A DNA stretch of 64,000 nt from Dryocosmus kuriphilus (lineage: Eukaryota; Arthropoda; Insecta; Hymenoptera; Cynipidae), in assembly GCA_038277395.1 (NCBI GenBank), contig CM076189.1, forward strand, positions 79,597,421 to 79,661,420, written 5' to 3'. This document shows, piece after piece, positions 11,331 through 23,375 of this stretch. The first letter of the stretch is position 1. Every line of letters starts with the position of its first letter. Position numbers and translations under genes: made by a program. Under the pieces are notes generated by a model, which ran no database searches, was not told where the DNA came from, and saw only the letters and a program-made list of their open reading frames with translations.

Positions 11331-12535
11331 AGTCTGTGCCACAAGACAAGGTACGCGTTTTCTCGAAAAGTGCGAAGAAAACTTCATCTTTCATTTTTGC
11401 CATGAAAAAAGGCTTTAAAGTTTAGGGCGGACTCTACTTAATAAACCGTCCAATCGCAGTTATTCTGGATAACGGCCTGTCACATTATGGGCATACTCTC
11501 AACTAGTTTTTCGGCATATTCTGAAGATAGAGAGCGCCACAACTCCCTAATTCTTCGAGAGAGCTACTTGAGGGTGAAAACACGCCTTCCTGCAAGTTTT
11601 CTTTTAACGACACTCCACACATTTTCAGTTGAATTTACATCAGGTGATTGTGAAGAACAGGCCAAGGTCACGACGCCATTTTCCGCTTTCCAACTCGTAC
11701 AGAGGCGGCCGCGATGTTTAGGGTCGTTTTCCTCTTGAAGGATCCAAACCCCATTGTTGGCTCTAAACATCTTTCCTGCAGACTTCAGAAGACCATGTTT
11801 GTAGATTGTGACCATTCTTTGAGCGTTCAGGTTCTCAGTAAGAAGCTCTAAACAGCCAATACCGCACGGTGAGAAGCATCCCCAAACATGAACCTTTATG
11901 GGGTGTCTAGCAGTTCGCTGAGGAACCGCTCACCACAGCCTGACCAGGTACGTTTTATGTGAACCATGCCCAAAAGGACGCTTCTTCGGAAAAAATTACA
12001 TTTGTCCAATTGCGATCATTATTTTCCGTGGCCAATGACAAGCGTTTTTGCATGCGAACCTCTGAAAGCAGGGGTTTCTGCCTCGTGCTACTTTTGCCTT
12101 AGCTAATCTGACTTTTATGGTGTTTATACTAACCTTTAGTCCCTTTGCCGCTAGCTTAGCTTTGGCTTCGCGCAGTCGCAGAGCTTGGTTGCTCGCATTT
12201 CTCCTCTTCGCGGCAGATCTTCGACTGTTTTTGTGTTCCTGTACCGCTCCACCCACGTTTGCACGAAGCGCTTAGACTTTTTAAGCACTTTAGCAACGGC
12301 TGAGTAAAAAAGATGTGGTCGGTGTTTATTGGTGCACAAAAACACAGCCTCAGAACGTTTAGCGTATGCAGCACGCATTGCGCAATCTTGTGCAATATCT
12401 GACACTTCGAACGAGAATGAAGCGAATCAGCGTTTCGGCCATAGCCCTTCAAACGTACAGTCAGGCCAAAAAAGAAGGGAAAACTATCTTTGAAACTTTT
12501 CGAGAAAACGCGTACCTTGTCTTGTGGAACAGACT
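11331..12535 (-). mobile_element. Tc1-like DNA transposon with degenerate transposase
   Basis: Terminal inverted repeats of about 40 bp are visible: AGTCTGTGCCACAAGACAAG at the left and its near reverse complement ending at 12535, continuing through GGTACGCGTTTTCTCG. The minus strand holds transposase fragments in several frames: an N-terminal helix-turn-helix part at 12151-12405 (RSEAVFLCTNKHRPH, RFVQTWVERYRNTKTVEDLPRRG), a second HTH near 11996-12180 (AKLAAKGLKVSINTIKVRLAKAKVARG), and the C-terminal catalytic part at 11564-11815 (QEENDPKHRGR, then QSPDVNSTENVWSVVKRKL, the DPKH and SPDLNPIE motifs of Tc1). Frameshifts make it non-autonomous. It inserted into the minisatellite; a TA target is likely but the left dinucleotide has changed. 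Confidence 0.9.
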
Positions 12536-13130
12536 ATGTGGCTAGTTCTCTAACAGATATTGCCTTATGTGGCTGGTTCTCTAAAAGATCTTGCCTTAGA
12601 TGGCTGCGTCTTTGATGGATCTCTCCTTAGGTGGCCGGGTCTCTAACAGATCTTGCCTTAAGTGGATGGGTCTCATATTGATCTTGCCTTAGGCCGCTGG
12701 GTCTCTAACATATCTTGCCTTAGGTGGCAGGTTCTCTAATGGATCTTGCTTTAAGAGGATGAGTCCTTAACAGATCTTGCCTTAGATGGCTGGGTCACTG
12801 TTTGATCTTTCCTTTGGCGGCTGGATCTCTAACAGACCTTACCTTAAGTGGAAGGGTCTCATCTAGATCCTGCATTAGGTCGCTGGGTCTCTAACATATC
12901 TTGCCTTAGGCGACAGGGTCTCTAACAGATCTTGCTTTAAGTGGCTGTTTCCTTAGCAGATCTTGCCTTAGGTGTCTGGGTCTATGATTGATCTTACATT
13001 GGGTGGATCGTTCTCTAACAGATGTCGTCTTGAGAGGCTGGGTCTCTAACAGATCATGCCTTAATTGCCTGGGTGTCTAACCTATCTTGCCTTAAGTAGC
13101 TAAGTCTCTCATTCATCTTGTCTTAGGTGT
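12536..13130 (+). repeat. 31-bp minisatellite, right half
   Basis: Continuation of the array at 10680-11330 after the Tc1-like insertion, about nineteen units of the same consensus with the same orientation, ending near 13130 in unrelated AT-rich sequence. Confidence 0.87.
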
Positions 13131-14090
13131 CAATTTCCGATTAAGAGTGAAAACACACATAAAGTTTCACAATACCTGTTTTCTGGAAAAATCTGACTTA
13201 TTTTGAAGATGTAACGAAATCAATAAGATACAATTTCAACTTACGATATTTCTAATTAAGGACAATATTTTTAAAAAACGCAAGAAGATTTTTGAAGGGT
13301 GGGAGTTATACTTTGAGATGGCAAGAACGGTTTCTCGAAAAACGATTAAATCGCGGTGTAATTTAACCCCGAATACTGCAAAGAACCGTTTTTGTTCACA
13401 TTTAGTTTATGATATCTCAAAAATCTGACGCGATAGAGCAATTCTGAGTCCGTATTCGGATTGCACGCAGAAAATTACTCCGGAAATGACTCAGCTTTTC
13501 AAGAACAATCAGAACCATTTCTTTGCATACCTGTATAATCGGCATCGGCTGGTTAGGGAATATTTTCCCTGCGTCAATACATTAAACCTATTCAGAGGCT
13601 TCAATTATTAAAATAAAATATTTTGTTTGAGGGCTTTGGACTGCGAAGGCACATTCTAAACTTTCTCGTTACTTGTCTTTTCAAAAAAAAAGTTGTTAAT
13701 TAAAAAGTAATTCTGCGATCAAATGTAGACCAGTCAAACTGCAAACTTGAAAAGGCTTTCATAAAAATTCAAACAAGAGAACAAGAAAAAGAATAGGGAA
13801 AAAGAAGAATGCGACCAACCAAATCCCCTTCCTCCTTTCTCTTTTCTCATCTTCTTCTGTTTCAACTTTCTTTAAAACCTCAATCAAGACCAAATTGCAA
13901 GCTATGCCGACAAAGTTTAAGTGCGTCACGCAACACCCTTATCGAGGCAAAAAAAAATATTATAAATAAAAGTAATATCACGCAGCCAGCTCTCTGTGTT
14001 CACCAAGATGTTCCACATTTGAGACCCGACTGAGTAATAAGAAAATAATAGACAACAATATTTTTATTATAATTCATTGCGCATCTGCTC
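13131..14090. repeat. Dispersed repeat family (copies near 33110-33430 and 60450-60720)
   Basis: Includes the third copy of the 133-bp repeat (13299-13390). From about 13600 to 13930 it matches 33170-33430 in the same order (AAGTTGTTAATTAAAA, GATCAAAT, CAACCAACCAAAT, CCCTTCCTC) and the reverse complement of 60450-60720. The 74-codon frame at 13809-14033 lies in this repeat and I do not regard it as a gene. The last part, near 14090-14120, is an ATT-rich tail of the adjacent LINE. Confidence 0.62.
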
Positions 14091-16170
14091 AAATAAGAAT
14101 AATAATTATTATTATTTAGTAGTTCGGACTCGGAAGTTCATTGAGTAATTTACACGATACCGCCACGCATCTCTATCCTGTGCACCTTCCATTTGTTTAC
14201 GTAATCACGTGACAGCGGTTTAGATCGTCCCTTACCTTTTTCTGCCATCTGTTTCTCGCTCTACTTAGAGAATCCTTGCTACTCGGTTTCCACTTAAACT
14301 TGCGCCACTGTTCTTTCGTTGCCCATTATTGCTACATGTCCGACCCATCTTAATTTATACGCTTTCATTGCTCTATTAATATTTGGTGACCAGTCGATAA
14401 ATAACTGACGTATTGCTTCATCAAATTCCCATTTATTTTCTAGCAGTTGGATAATTGTGAACATTTGATCGCTTATAGTCTGGTTTCGGCGGAATCCACA
14501 GTGGTAATCCCCAATGATTTCCTCAGCATAAGGGGTTAGTCTACTCAAGATTACACAGGACAGGATCTTATAGCACGAGGGCAAAATTAAAATTCCCCGA
14601 TAATTGTTACAGTTCGTTTTATCACCTTTTTTAAAAATAGATACAATAATATAGGTATTCCATTCCTCCGGTATGCGCTCTGTTTTCCAAGTTGCGCGTA
14701 TTAATTTACAGTTTTTTCTTGTGATGAAGGGGCACCCATTTTTTATTTGTTCTGACGGTAGTTCACCGATGCCCGCGGCTTTGTTATTTTTCAACTTGTG
14801 TATGGCCACTTCGACTTCTTTATCAGTAGGCTCATCAATTAGTAGATCAGAATTGGTGTGCATTTCACCAAGATTATCTTCAACTGGGGCTTCGCGTACG
14901 TTCAATAGCTTATCGAATAGATTTTCCATAAATTTTGTATCTCTGTCGCGTCGGCCACTAGATTGCCATTTTCGTCCCTCATTACTTTCGTTCTACTTTG
15001 AAAGCCTTTCCTTATAAGATTGATTCGCCTGTACATCTCACGTGGATTATTTTTTCATTATTCATTTCTATTGCCAGAATCTTACTCTTCTCCCAGTCGC
15101 CTCTTCTTGGATCTGTAAAGCCTGCTTGTACATTTACTAATCTCGATTTATTTCTCATGTGTTTGATCGCACCTATTTTGTGAACTAATAAGTTCGGCCT
15201 TTCTTCGCTTTTCAAACCAAAGTTTACGCTCTTCGTCAGACCATGGTTTCGTCTTCGTTGCTTTCTTTCAACCAATAGTACGTTTCGCGGCCGTCTGGAG
15301 CACCTTTTTCATATTGTCTCACGGGGTTTTCTGCTCGTCCTCATAGCTGGTATCCCTCTGAGCGGCTAGTTTTTTTTTAGTTAAAGCTAGTTTCGACCTA
15401 CGTTTCACTAACAAGAGAAAGTGGTCTGAGATTAAGTCCGCTCGCCTGTACGATCTTACATTGAGAATGCTTGTATGGCGTCTTCTGTAAATTAAGACGT
15501 GACCAATCTGATGGTGATTGATAACATCTGGTGATGTCCAAGTGGCCTTATGTATATTTTTGTGCTTGAATTATGTGCTTTTCACAACAAGGTTCTTTGA
15601 AGCTGCAAAGTTTATTACTCTAGTTCCATTATCATTACAAACATCATGCAAGATTTCTGACCCAATTGTAGGCCTATACATCGTTTTTTTTTTTCCAATT
15701 TTCGCGTTCAAATCTCCCAATGGAATTTTTGCGCCAAACGTCGAGAACTTGTCAAAAACTTGTTCGCTTGCTTCGTAAAATAGATCTTTAGTATCTTCTT
15801 ATTTGTCCTCGGTGGGACAATGCACGTTAAATAGCACGTGTGTGCAGAAATTACACTTTAGTACAATATATAATAATCGGTCGTTAATGAATTGCATATC
15901 GATAACCGCTTGCGAAATTCGTTTATTAATAAGAAACCCGGTCTCCAGTTTGCGCCCTTTAGCTCCCCCGAAGTAAAAGGTGTAACTTTCCTTAGAATTA
16001 GATTCTCGCTCGCCAGGCCAGCACGTTTCATGAAGTGCTATTATGTCGATACCGTATCTCTTTGCTATCTCAATGAGTTGGGCATATCCGCCAGTATTTA
16101 AACTACAAGCGTTTAGAGTTCCTGCCTTTAAATTTTTATTCTGCTTGTTCGATTTTGAAAATTAGCCATG
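14091..16170 (-). pseudogene. RTE-like non-LTR retrotransposon, inactivated
   Basis: The minus strand reads from a likely start near 16170 (MANFQ) into an endonuclease domain: NACSLNTGGYAQLIEIAK, IIALHETCWPG (the LQE.RW position), GFLINKRISQAVI, then LGDLNAKIGK (the GDFNAKIGK motif) near 15700. A linker follows at 15012-15275. The reverse transcriptase lies at 14294-14929: NNKAAGIGELPSEQIK, PEEWNTYIIVSIFKKGDK, CNNYRGILILPSCYKILSCV, then GDYHCGFRRNQTISDQMFTI. After QLFIDW the frame jumps to a distal piece (MKAYKLRWVGHVAIMGNE), so the YADD-bearing palm is deleted. Stops and frameshifts interrupt the rest. Remembered RTE-type proteins share this motif set. Confidence 0.87.
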
Positions 16171-16750
16171 ATAGTTTCAAGATAATCCGCACGTTAGAGA
16201 TCCAGTTTCGATCGCAGTTCTGACCACCTTCCCAGGAGTGATAACCCCCATTCCTCCCTAGGTCTAAGTATGGAGGCTTTCGGTCTTTGACAAGGACCGT
16301 GTCAACTTGGCGTCGGAAACATTACGGTTTCATCCCCGTATCCTAACGTCTCCCTGCAAGGCAGTGCGCCACATTGGCATCAGTACCATGTTGACCCTAC
16401 AGGCGAATCATTTCATATATCCCGTTCAGGCAATGTCATCGCTGCGGTGGCAAATGGGGCAGCATGATTTTTCCCTCGCAAGATTTTTGGTTTTATTCCG
16501 GGTAACATTTTCAGGTGTGTACACGACGCGCCACAGCCCGACAGAACCCACCTATTGCATATGGACGCGAAAGGGTGAGTTCTCCCAAACCATGGCTGTA
16601 CCCATGGCTGATTCCTATCAGCTGTCCGAAACTGCTTATTCTTGTATTCGCAGTTAACCTCAGGGGCCGTTCCTCTATCCACAACCTGAGGACGCGCTAC
16701 GTAGTCGTGATAGGATCCACGCACAATAGTAAACTTTATACCTGAAAAGG
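16171..16750 (-). other. 5' leader of the RTE-like LINE, shared with 36400-36720
   Basis: GC-richer sequence upstream of the LINE start codon. From about 16200 to 16470 it matches 36400-36720 in the same orientation (CCTAGGTCTAAGTATG versus CCACAGGTCTAAGTATG, CTGCAAGGCAGTGCGCCAC versus CTGTAAGGCAGCGCGCCAC). The overlapping frames in all directions (16307-16778) are unsupported. Confidence 0.55.
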
Positions 16751-17170
16751 TAGGAAAACAAGCACGCATTGACCTCACTAATACCAGAGTAGAGGAACAT
16801 AAGAATGACGTAAGTTTGAAAAGTTCTTGTCGTAGTGTTCTTGCTAGACATACTAGGGAATGTGCGAAATGTTTTTTTGACTGGAATCGTGTTTAGGTTT
16901 TGCACTATGAGGGTGATAAAGAGTAAGAGGAAATTCATGGAAGTGTTTCATATTAAAAAAGAAAAGGAGTTATCTAAAAATTTAAAGACTGATTTAGATA
17001 AATTAAATGGTTGTTTAGATGGTATGATTGATTACATTTAGAGTTTAAGCTCCGTGAAATCTTTCCTTTTTTCTTTATTTTTCTGGACTTTAGCTTTTTT
17101 ATTGGTAGTCTTTGTTTCTGGGTCAATACTGCTTGTTTTCCTACCTTATCAGGTATAAGTTTTATTATTT
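16751..17170 (+). pseudogene. 3' end of a Penelope-like element (GIY-YIG tail)
   Basis: Plus-strand frames read a tail of the type that ends Penelope endonucleases: LARHTRECAKCFFDWNRV followed by LHYEGD, broken by frameshifts. The same tail with the same following 3' sequence occurs at 59930-60310 (GTTCTTGCTAGACATACTA, GATTACATTTAGAGTTTAA-like words, TTTCTGGGTCAATRC). Only about 60 codons of protein signal remain; the reverse transcriptase is absent. Confidence 0.62.
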
Positions 17171-17389
17171 TGTCCATTATTTTCTAATTACCTTTTGTAA
17201 GTTTCTTATTTTGAATTGAAGAAGATTGAATAGAAATAATTAAATAAAAAGCTTTTTCTAAAACTTTTTTAACTTTTATAGAGAACATTCGATTTTTAGG
17301 TATTTAGAGATTTAGAAACGTAACCAGTTTTCATAAAATTTTCTCAGATTTTTATATTTATATCATATCTTATCAAAATATTTTTAGAT
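17171..17389. other. AT-rich spacer, nothing recognised
   Basis: Contains GAAGAAGATTGAATAG..AATAATTAAATAAAAAGCTTTTT, which also occurs at 9560-9605, so it is a dispersed repeat fragment. Confidence 0.45.
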
Positions 17390-19960
17390 TCTTCAACATT
17401 ATAAAAAATTCACTGAAAACAACATGAGATCTATGGAAAAACTTAAGAATCTCTAAAATCCCTTGAAACTTGCAAAATAACTTAAAATCTTCAATATCAG
17501 TTAGAATAACTTGAAATTCTTTACCATATTTTGGAATGATTTAGAATAACTTTAAATTCCCAAAAAATCTGTTAAAATCTCTTAAAATCCTTTAAGGTTT
17601 CGTTGAAATCCCCGGAATTTCTTGAAATTCATTCAAAATGACTTGGTGTCTATTGGAAATTCCTGAAATTGTATTAATTTTTTAAAGTCCTTTAAGATTA
17701 GTCAAAAATAATTTTAAGTCTCTTCAAATCCCATTAAATTCTTAGAAATTAATTTGTGTCTTGTGAAATATTTTGAGGTAGTTAAAACTCCTCCAAATTT
17801 TCTAAAAATTAATTGAAATTCTTTGAAATCTTTCCAAGTATTTAAAAAAATGTTTAAATTATTTAAAATTGATCAAAAGAATTTGAAATGCCTTTAAAAC
17901 ACTTTGAAATGTTTTTCAGATCACTTCAAGTTCTTTCAAATCACTTGAAAACATTCATAGGACTCTGAAGTTTCTGTGAAATCCCCTGAAACACTTCAAA
18001 TAAATTTGAAATGATTTGAAATATCCTCGAAATCCTGAAACCGTTTTAAATTCTTTAAAAGTTCTCTAAACTAACCTAAATTAATTTGCCGTTCCTAAAA
18101 TCCACTAAAATTCCTTTTAATTTCTTTAAAATCCTTTAAAACCCCCTTAAATCCCTTACAATTCCACGAAATGCCTTAAAATTACTTGAAATGGTTTAAA
18201 ACACTTTCAAATTTTTCAGAACTATTTTATGTTTGTTCAAGCTATCTAGATTAGTCATAAGATCAGTTCAAATAGTTTAAATAAATTAAAACTACTTGAG
18301 GTCTTTTAAAATATTTAGTAATGCTTTAAGATTTCCTTAAAATTTCGAAAATCCACTTATAACATCTTGAAATCGTTTAAAATTTCTTTGAAATCCCTTC
18401 AAATGCTTCAAACTCATTAAGAATTACTTTAGATTTCTAGAAAATCCCGAATCTGTTTCATATTATTTTAAAGTACTTAAAAATTGTCTAAAATGATTGC
18501 AAAACACTTAAATAATTCCCTTGAATATTAAAATTCCATAAACACTTTTAAATTTTAAAATCAATTTGATTCTCTTGAAATACTTTAAAGTATTTGAAAA
18601 CCCTTCAAAATCTTCCGAAATTCTTTCAAATAAATTAAATTCGTTTGAAAATATTTCAGATATTAAAAACGATTTTGAAATTAAAAATCATTTTATTTAC
18701 CACAAAATATTTTTCAGTAACGAAAGATCTCTTTAAAACTCCCAAAAGTCACTTAAAATCTCTCAAAATTCTTCAAACTTTTTCAAAATTCCTTGAGTTC
18801 CTTCAAGTTCTTTAAAAATGGCTTGTGATCTCTTGAAAGTCCTGAAACTCCGATATATCCTTTGTAAATCCATTAAAATTACTTAAGATGTATTTAAATC
18901 TTCCAAAAACTCTCCAAATCTCTTCGGTGTTCTTCAAAGTCCTTTAAAGTCTTTTTAATACTCCTAATATCCTTTGAAATACCTTAATATGAGATAATAC
19001 CTCTTGAAGCTTTCTGAAAGTTTTGAAGACATTTAAAAATATTCTAGGATCCATTAGAATACTTTGAAATCATTTTTAAGTCACTTCAAGTTCTTTAAAA
19101 TCATTTAAAACCTCTTGAAATTCGTAAAAATCAATCGAAATAGCTTGAAATCTTTTGAAATTTCGAAGAGTCTTTTAAAATCTTTAAAAATACTTCAAAA
19201 TATTTTTAGAATATCTTCAAGTTCTTTAGAATCACTTAGAATCTCTTGAAATTCACTAGATGAGCTTGAAATATTTTGAAATACCATAAAATTTTTTTAA
19301 ATCCTTTGAAATCTATGAAAGTACTTTAAAATGTTTCTCAAATCCCCTTAAATTCTTCAAAATCATTTTCACTCTCTTGAAATATTTTTAAAAATTTCTA
19401 ATCATTTAAAATTCTTTGGGATTCCTTGAACGCAGTTCAAATCGCTTTAAATCAACTGCAATTTTTAAAAATATTTTGATATCTATTAAAGCACTCTGAA
19501 ATATTTTTTGAAACATATCAAATCATTTTAAATCATTCCTAACCTCTAAAGATCTGTTGACACTGGTAAAACTCTTTTAAAATATATTAAAGTGCTTTCG
19601 GTTCGCTTTAAGACCCTTTAACTTTCATAAAATTATTTTACGTCCATTGAAGTCACTTTAAAATAATTAATCCCTTTGAATTCTTTTGAAATGGCTTAAA
19701 ATTCCTTGAAATGATTCTAATTCGCTTGAAATCACCTGAAACACATTAAAATCGCTTAAGTTTACTTGAGTTTATTTGAAATGTATAAAACTGTTCAAAA
19801 TCTATGAAAATACCTGGATACCTTATAAAACACCTTTAAATTACTAAAATCGATAAAAGTCGTTTGAGATACTTAAAAAGCCATTGAAATTCATTAAAAT
19901 GCATTAACGTCTTTCTAGGGTCTTAAAATTCCTTAAAAATTCCGTTCAAAATTAATAAAA
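17390..19960. repeat. Degenerate CTTGAAAT/CTTTAAAAT array
   Basis: About 2.6 kb of loosely repeated CTTGAAATC, CTTTAAAATC and TTCTTTAAA words with no strict period, no ORF of note and uniform orientation. It differs from 960-4270 by frequent TTGAAAT, so it is a diverged relative or a separate family. Confidence 0.75.
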
Positions 19961-20932
19961 ACACTACTTTTGGAAAACCCTGCAGTTTCAGGATCTTTAA
20001 AAATCAACTTCAAATTCATCTTCAAGAATAACATTTTTTCATAAATTTTCGTTCCATATTTGTTAGTAAATTAATAACCGAAGAGCCTTAAAATCCATTC
20101 CAATATCTTCAAGTCTTACAAAATTCCTTGAGATACATAGAAGTGGATATTAATTTTTAGAGTTAAGTCAAAATTTCCTAAAATTAGGAGAAGTGTTACA
20201 AAATCAATATAGAAAAACTGATAAAATCGCATAAAATCATGAATTTATTGACTTACTCGTATACAATTAGAATTCGGTAAGTTCCGTAAGATACATCATA
20301 TTCCCCATAAAGACATCAAATTATTAAAATCCCTTAAAATCCATTAATGGACAGAAATCCAGAAGAATAGTTTAGAACCCTGTGAAATAAAAGAAAATCT
20401 TGAAGAAAGACATTTTCACATAATTTCCGTTCCATAGTCGTCAATAAAATCCTTCAAAAAATCTTAAGAAACTTGGAAATACTTGGAAATCATTGAAATC
20501 CTCTAAAATCTCTTCAAGTATTTTAATCTTAAATGCAAGGAACGTTAACGACCGAAGGAAAGGGCAAAATGATATATTAATCAATATATATTATATATAA
20601 AGCTTTATCTTCATAAATTATAAAGTCAATGGAATTGAAAAGATAAATTGATCAAAATTTATATAAATGAAAAATTTCATCAAAGTCGACATTACTATGT
20701 TGTGGAAGATAGCCTGTGCATTTGATTTCAGAAAAAAAATTTTTTGGAGATATTTCAGGACATTAGTTCTAATGAAATTACAAATGTTCTTATTCAAACC
20801 CAATAAAAACATCAAAAAACTCTTGTTTCTTTTACAAGGTTTAAATTTGATTTTTTGAGGACGCAGAACTAGGATTTGTTTAGAAACATAGAATCTGATA
20901 TCTTCCGTGGTCTTGTCCCTCGTGTTTTAGCT
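19961..20932. other. 3' flank of gene copy B, shared with copy C
   Basis: Downstream of the copy B stop codon. Parts match the region left of copy C (61830-62555) in order: AAATGCAA then ATATATTAA..ATATAT, CTTCATAAATTA, AAAATTTCA, CGACATTA, and the fragment before the stop. The two overlapping short frames at 20618-20858 have no recognisable content. Probably 3' untranslated and intergenic sequence. Confidence 0.5.
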
Positions 20933-21468
20933 TCATAATTTTTCTATGTAATTCGCATTTATAATTGAATAGTATACATGCAGTAGAGAATCGTAGTTTC
21001 CGGGTACAATTGAAAATGTGCCTTCTATTACGTAGCGGGTGTCTACTGGAGCCTCCGTCATTTCTTTTGACGTCATACGTACTAAATTGCCGTCGCGCAT
21101 GTACACTTTCACTCGTCTTCCCTGGGAATTATATATGCCTCGAAGAACCTCCATATTTTCCACTATTCCAAAAATCACACCATCGACTGTTGATAATACA
21201 ATATGTTCTTGTGGTAGCACAGGCGGATATTTGCGAGGTTTGTCTACTCTCCTTCTAATTTTCTGCTCATCAGGAAAAACGTATCTTCGAAATTCGAATA
21301 TTCGGTTAATATTGGAGAAGGGAACAAGCCGTTTGTATCCAGCGTTTCCCAGTAAGTGAAGTGAAGGAAGCCTGAATGGAGGAGACCTGGACCTTTCACG
21401 AGGAGGAGACCTAGACCTTTCACGAGGAGCAGACGTGACAGAAGGACTCGGATCCATGACAGGAGGAT
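20933..21468 (-). CDS. Terminal exon of unknown gene family, copy B
   Basis: I do not recognise the protein. On the minus strand a strong acceptor (TTCTTCTTGCAG) ends at 21469, the exon starts with two bases of a split codon and runs 177 codons to a TGA at 20933. Spliced to the 84-nt exon the split codon reads CAT in copies B and C. The N-terminal part is Ser/Pro/Arg-rich with a tandem RERSRSPP RERSRSPP; the body is a compact basic domain with IFEFRRYVFP, KYPPVLPQEHIVLSTVDG, ENME..RGIYNSQGRRVKVYM and MTSKEMTEAP..TRYVI. Copy C (62556-63025) matches along most of it. The longer open frame up to 21565 is intron read-through. No transmembrane segment is visible; any signal peptide would be in an unseen 5' exon. 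Confidence 0.78.
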
Positions 21469-22655
21469 CTGCAAGAAGAAATAGAGGAATCATTTTTTGC
21501 GAAAATACATTTATTAGCATGAACCGTAGTGTGCCCAAAAAAAGGTGGGCCTCTTCATTTCGCAAACGCTGTTCCTTAATTTTTTGAGGTTTAAGTCCTC
21601 ATCATCCTCCTCCTTCTCCTCCTCATCCTCTTCCTACTTATCCTCCTATTCACCTAACCTTACGCTTTTATATGAACAAGATCTCCTTTTCTCACCATTT
21701 TCTTCCAAATCATGCTATTATCTCCACCCACAATCTCTCACCCCTCCATTTATGCTATTCTATCCTTCTCCAAGTACAATATTCGCCACATTTTAGCCGC
21801 CATTTACAAAATTTAAATTCATACTCAAAATTCATAATGAGCGACCCGAAATACTCTTTCACAGAGATTTCTGAGGAAATCGGCCTGATAAAATGTTTGG
21901 CGTGCAGGTACTTCAGAAAATGAAATTACTTGATATGAAATGTCCTACAGTTGTAAATATTAGACCATATCAGAAATCATGTATGTGTATTCCCGCAGAT
22001 TTTTCATGAGAAATATGATAAGCCGAAAAAACGACCATTTTTGCACATGTAGGTTAGAATATCTCAAAATCCTTACGTGATTGCACAAATTCTTCCAAAA
22101 TGCTTCTGGATTCTGATTCAGCGTGAAGAACTACGCGAGGAAACGACTGCAAATCTCGGCGATGAAAATCTTGTATGCCTGTGTAATTCTTTTATGTGCG
22201 AAAAGTGCAATAATACATCTCTGCATTTGACAGAAAACAGTGATATATAATACTTGGATTATATCACCTTCTTTGCCAAGCGTGAAAAGCCTTAGAAAGA
22301 TCTGTACAATTGCTTTCACTATATTTGAATAGCACACATAGTCTTTCTTTTATTCGTGAACAGTGTTATTAATACCAAAATACTTCATTTTTAAACTCAA
22401 TTATGCAAAAATCTATTTTCGCCTTTTGTACTAACTTTATTCGAGTGCGATTAAAATTTCAATTTACATTTCTCTAATCAGAGAATCTTTTATGCTTGCT
22501 TCAACTGAGGAGGAGGAAGATGAATAGGACTAAATAAAATACACAAAGTGATGGATATTATTAGATATCTTGCAAATAGTTATGAAAAACTTTGAATTAT
22601 TTTCGGATATCTAAGCTGGACAATTAAGTCCAATCACTCCAACTTATCTACTTAC
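21469..22655. other. Intron between the 84-nt and terminal exons of copy B
   Basis: A 1187-bp intron with GTAAGT donor and pyrimidine-rich acceptor on the minus strand. It contains a CTC/CTT-rich tract (21598-21660) and, further upstream in the gene, the opposite purine tract GAGGAGGAGGAAGATGAAT near 22508. Copy C has similar tracts in its 639-bp intron. The small frames here (21545-21923, 22131-22337) are not supported as exons. Confidence 0.6.
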
Positions 22656-22739
22656 GAACATGTTTTGGTCCTTCCCCTATCGGTACACCATTACAGTCCA
22701 GTGGAATATTCAGATCGAATCGTCCAGATCCCTCCGCAC
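22656..22739 (-). CDS. 84-nt internal exon of unknown gene family, copy B
   Basis: Same structure as at 563-646: acceptor AG before 22739, 84 nt, donor GTAAGT after 22656, phase 1 at both ends. The encoded core is LNIPLDCNGVPI, with Cys where A and C have Ser, and a Gly and Lys/His-bearing end (GEGPKHV). It joins in frame to 20933-21468. It is the most conserved part of the duplicated unit, which argues for selection on the protein. Upstream exons were not identified. Confidence 0.78.
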
Positions 22740-23089
22740 CTAATTTAATAAAGGAGTAGGCGTTATTTATTTCAAAGGGTGGCGTTCAAGTCCATAGATT
22801 ACAAATTTTTTGGGTGTAACGCTAATGTAAAGCAACATATGAAGTTTAAGAGTAGTTTCATTAAAGATGACGTTGTATCTGGAATGACTTCTACCCAGAT
22901 CCAGAACCAGAATGTCTGGGACATATCACGAGCACAAAATCAATTTCTCAAGGCAATAACTCCGAAACATTTAGAGATACGACACTCGACTTCTTTATAG
23001 TGTGGCAGCCAATTTACACACATTAATTTTGGTACAGAGAGTTTTGATTTGAAATTGCACTTTTTGGTTAAAGCCATTCGAAACATTAT
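22740..23089. other. Upstream intron of copy B, conserved with copy A
   Basis: Aligns with 647-959 in the same relation to the exon. The 73-codon plus-strand frame at 22779-23000 lies opposite the gene and is not supported. Confidence 0.5.
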
Positions 23090-23375
23090 AATCCCTTAAA
23101 CACCGTTGAAAAAGCCTTTAATGCTTTAAACTCCTATTGTCCCTTAAAATATATTAACCCTTTAAAATGCTTTAGCATTCCTCAAACCTTCCTAGATCTT
23201 TTAATCCCTTAATATCCCTGAAATATTTAAAACTTTAGTATCCTTAAAAATCGAAAAATCCCTAAGTACATTTAAACCATAAAAGTCCCTTAAAATCTCG
23301 TAAAATCTATCAAAACCGTTGAAACTACTAAAATGAATCAAATCTTTTAAATCTTCTAACACTTAAATCCCTCAC

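Noticed and set aside
10680..13130. Telomere-like TTAGG content of the minisatellite
   Set aside because: TTAGG occurs once per 31-bp unit within a longer unrelated word, not as a tandem pentamer.
16307..16778. Two opposing frames of 116 and 121 codons
   Set aside because: They lie in the leader of the RTE-like LINE, which recurs at 36400-36720 with these frames broken.
20965..21359. Plus-strand frames opposite the copy B exon
   Set aside because: Antisense shadows; the minus-strand frame is the one conserved in copy C and joined by splice sites.
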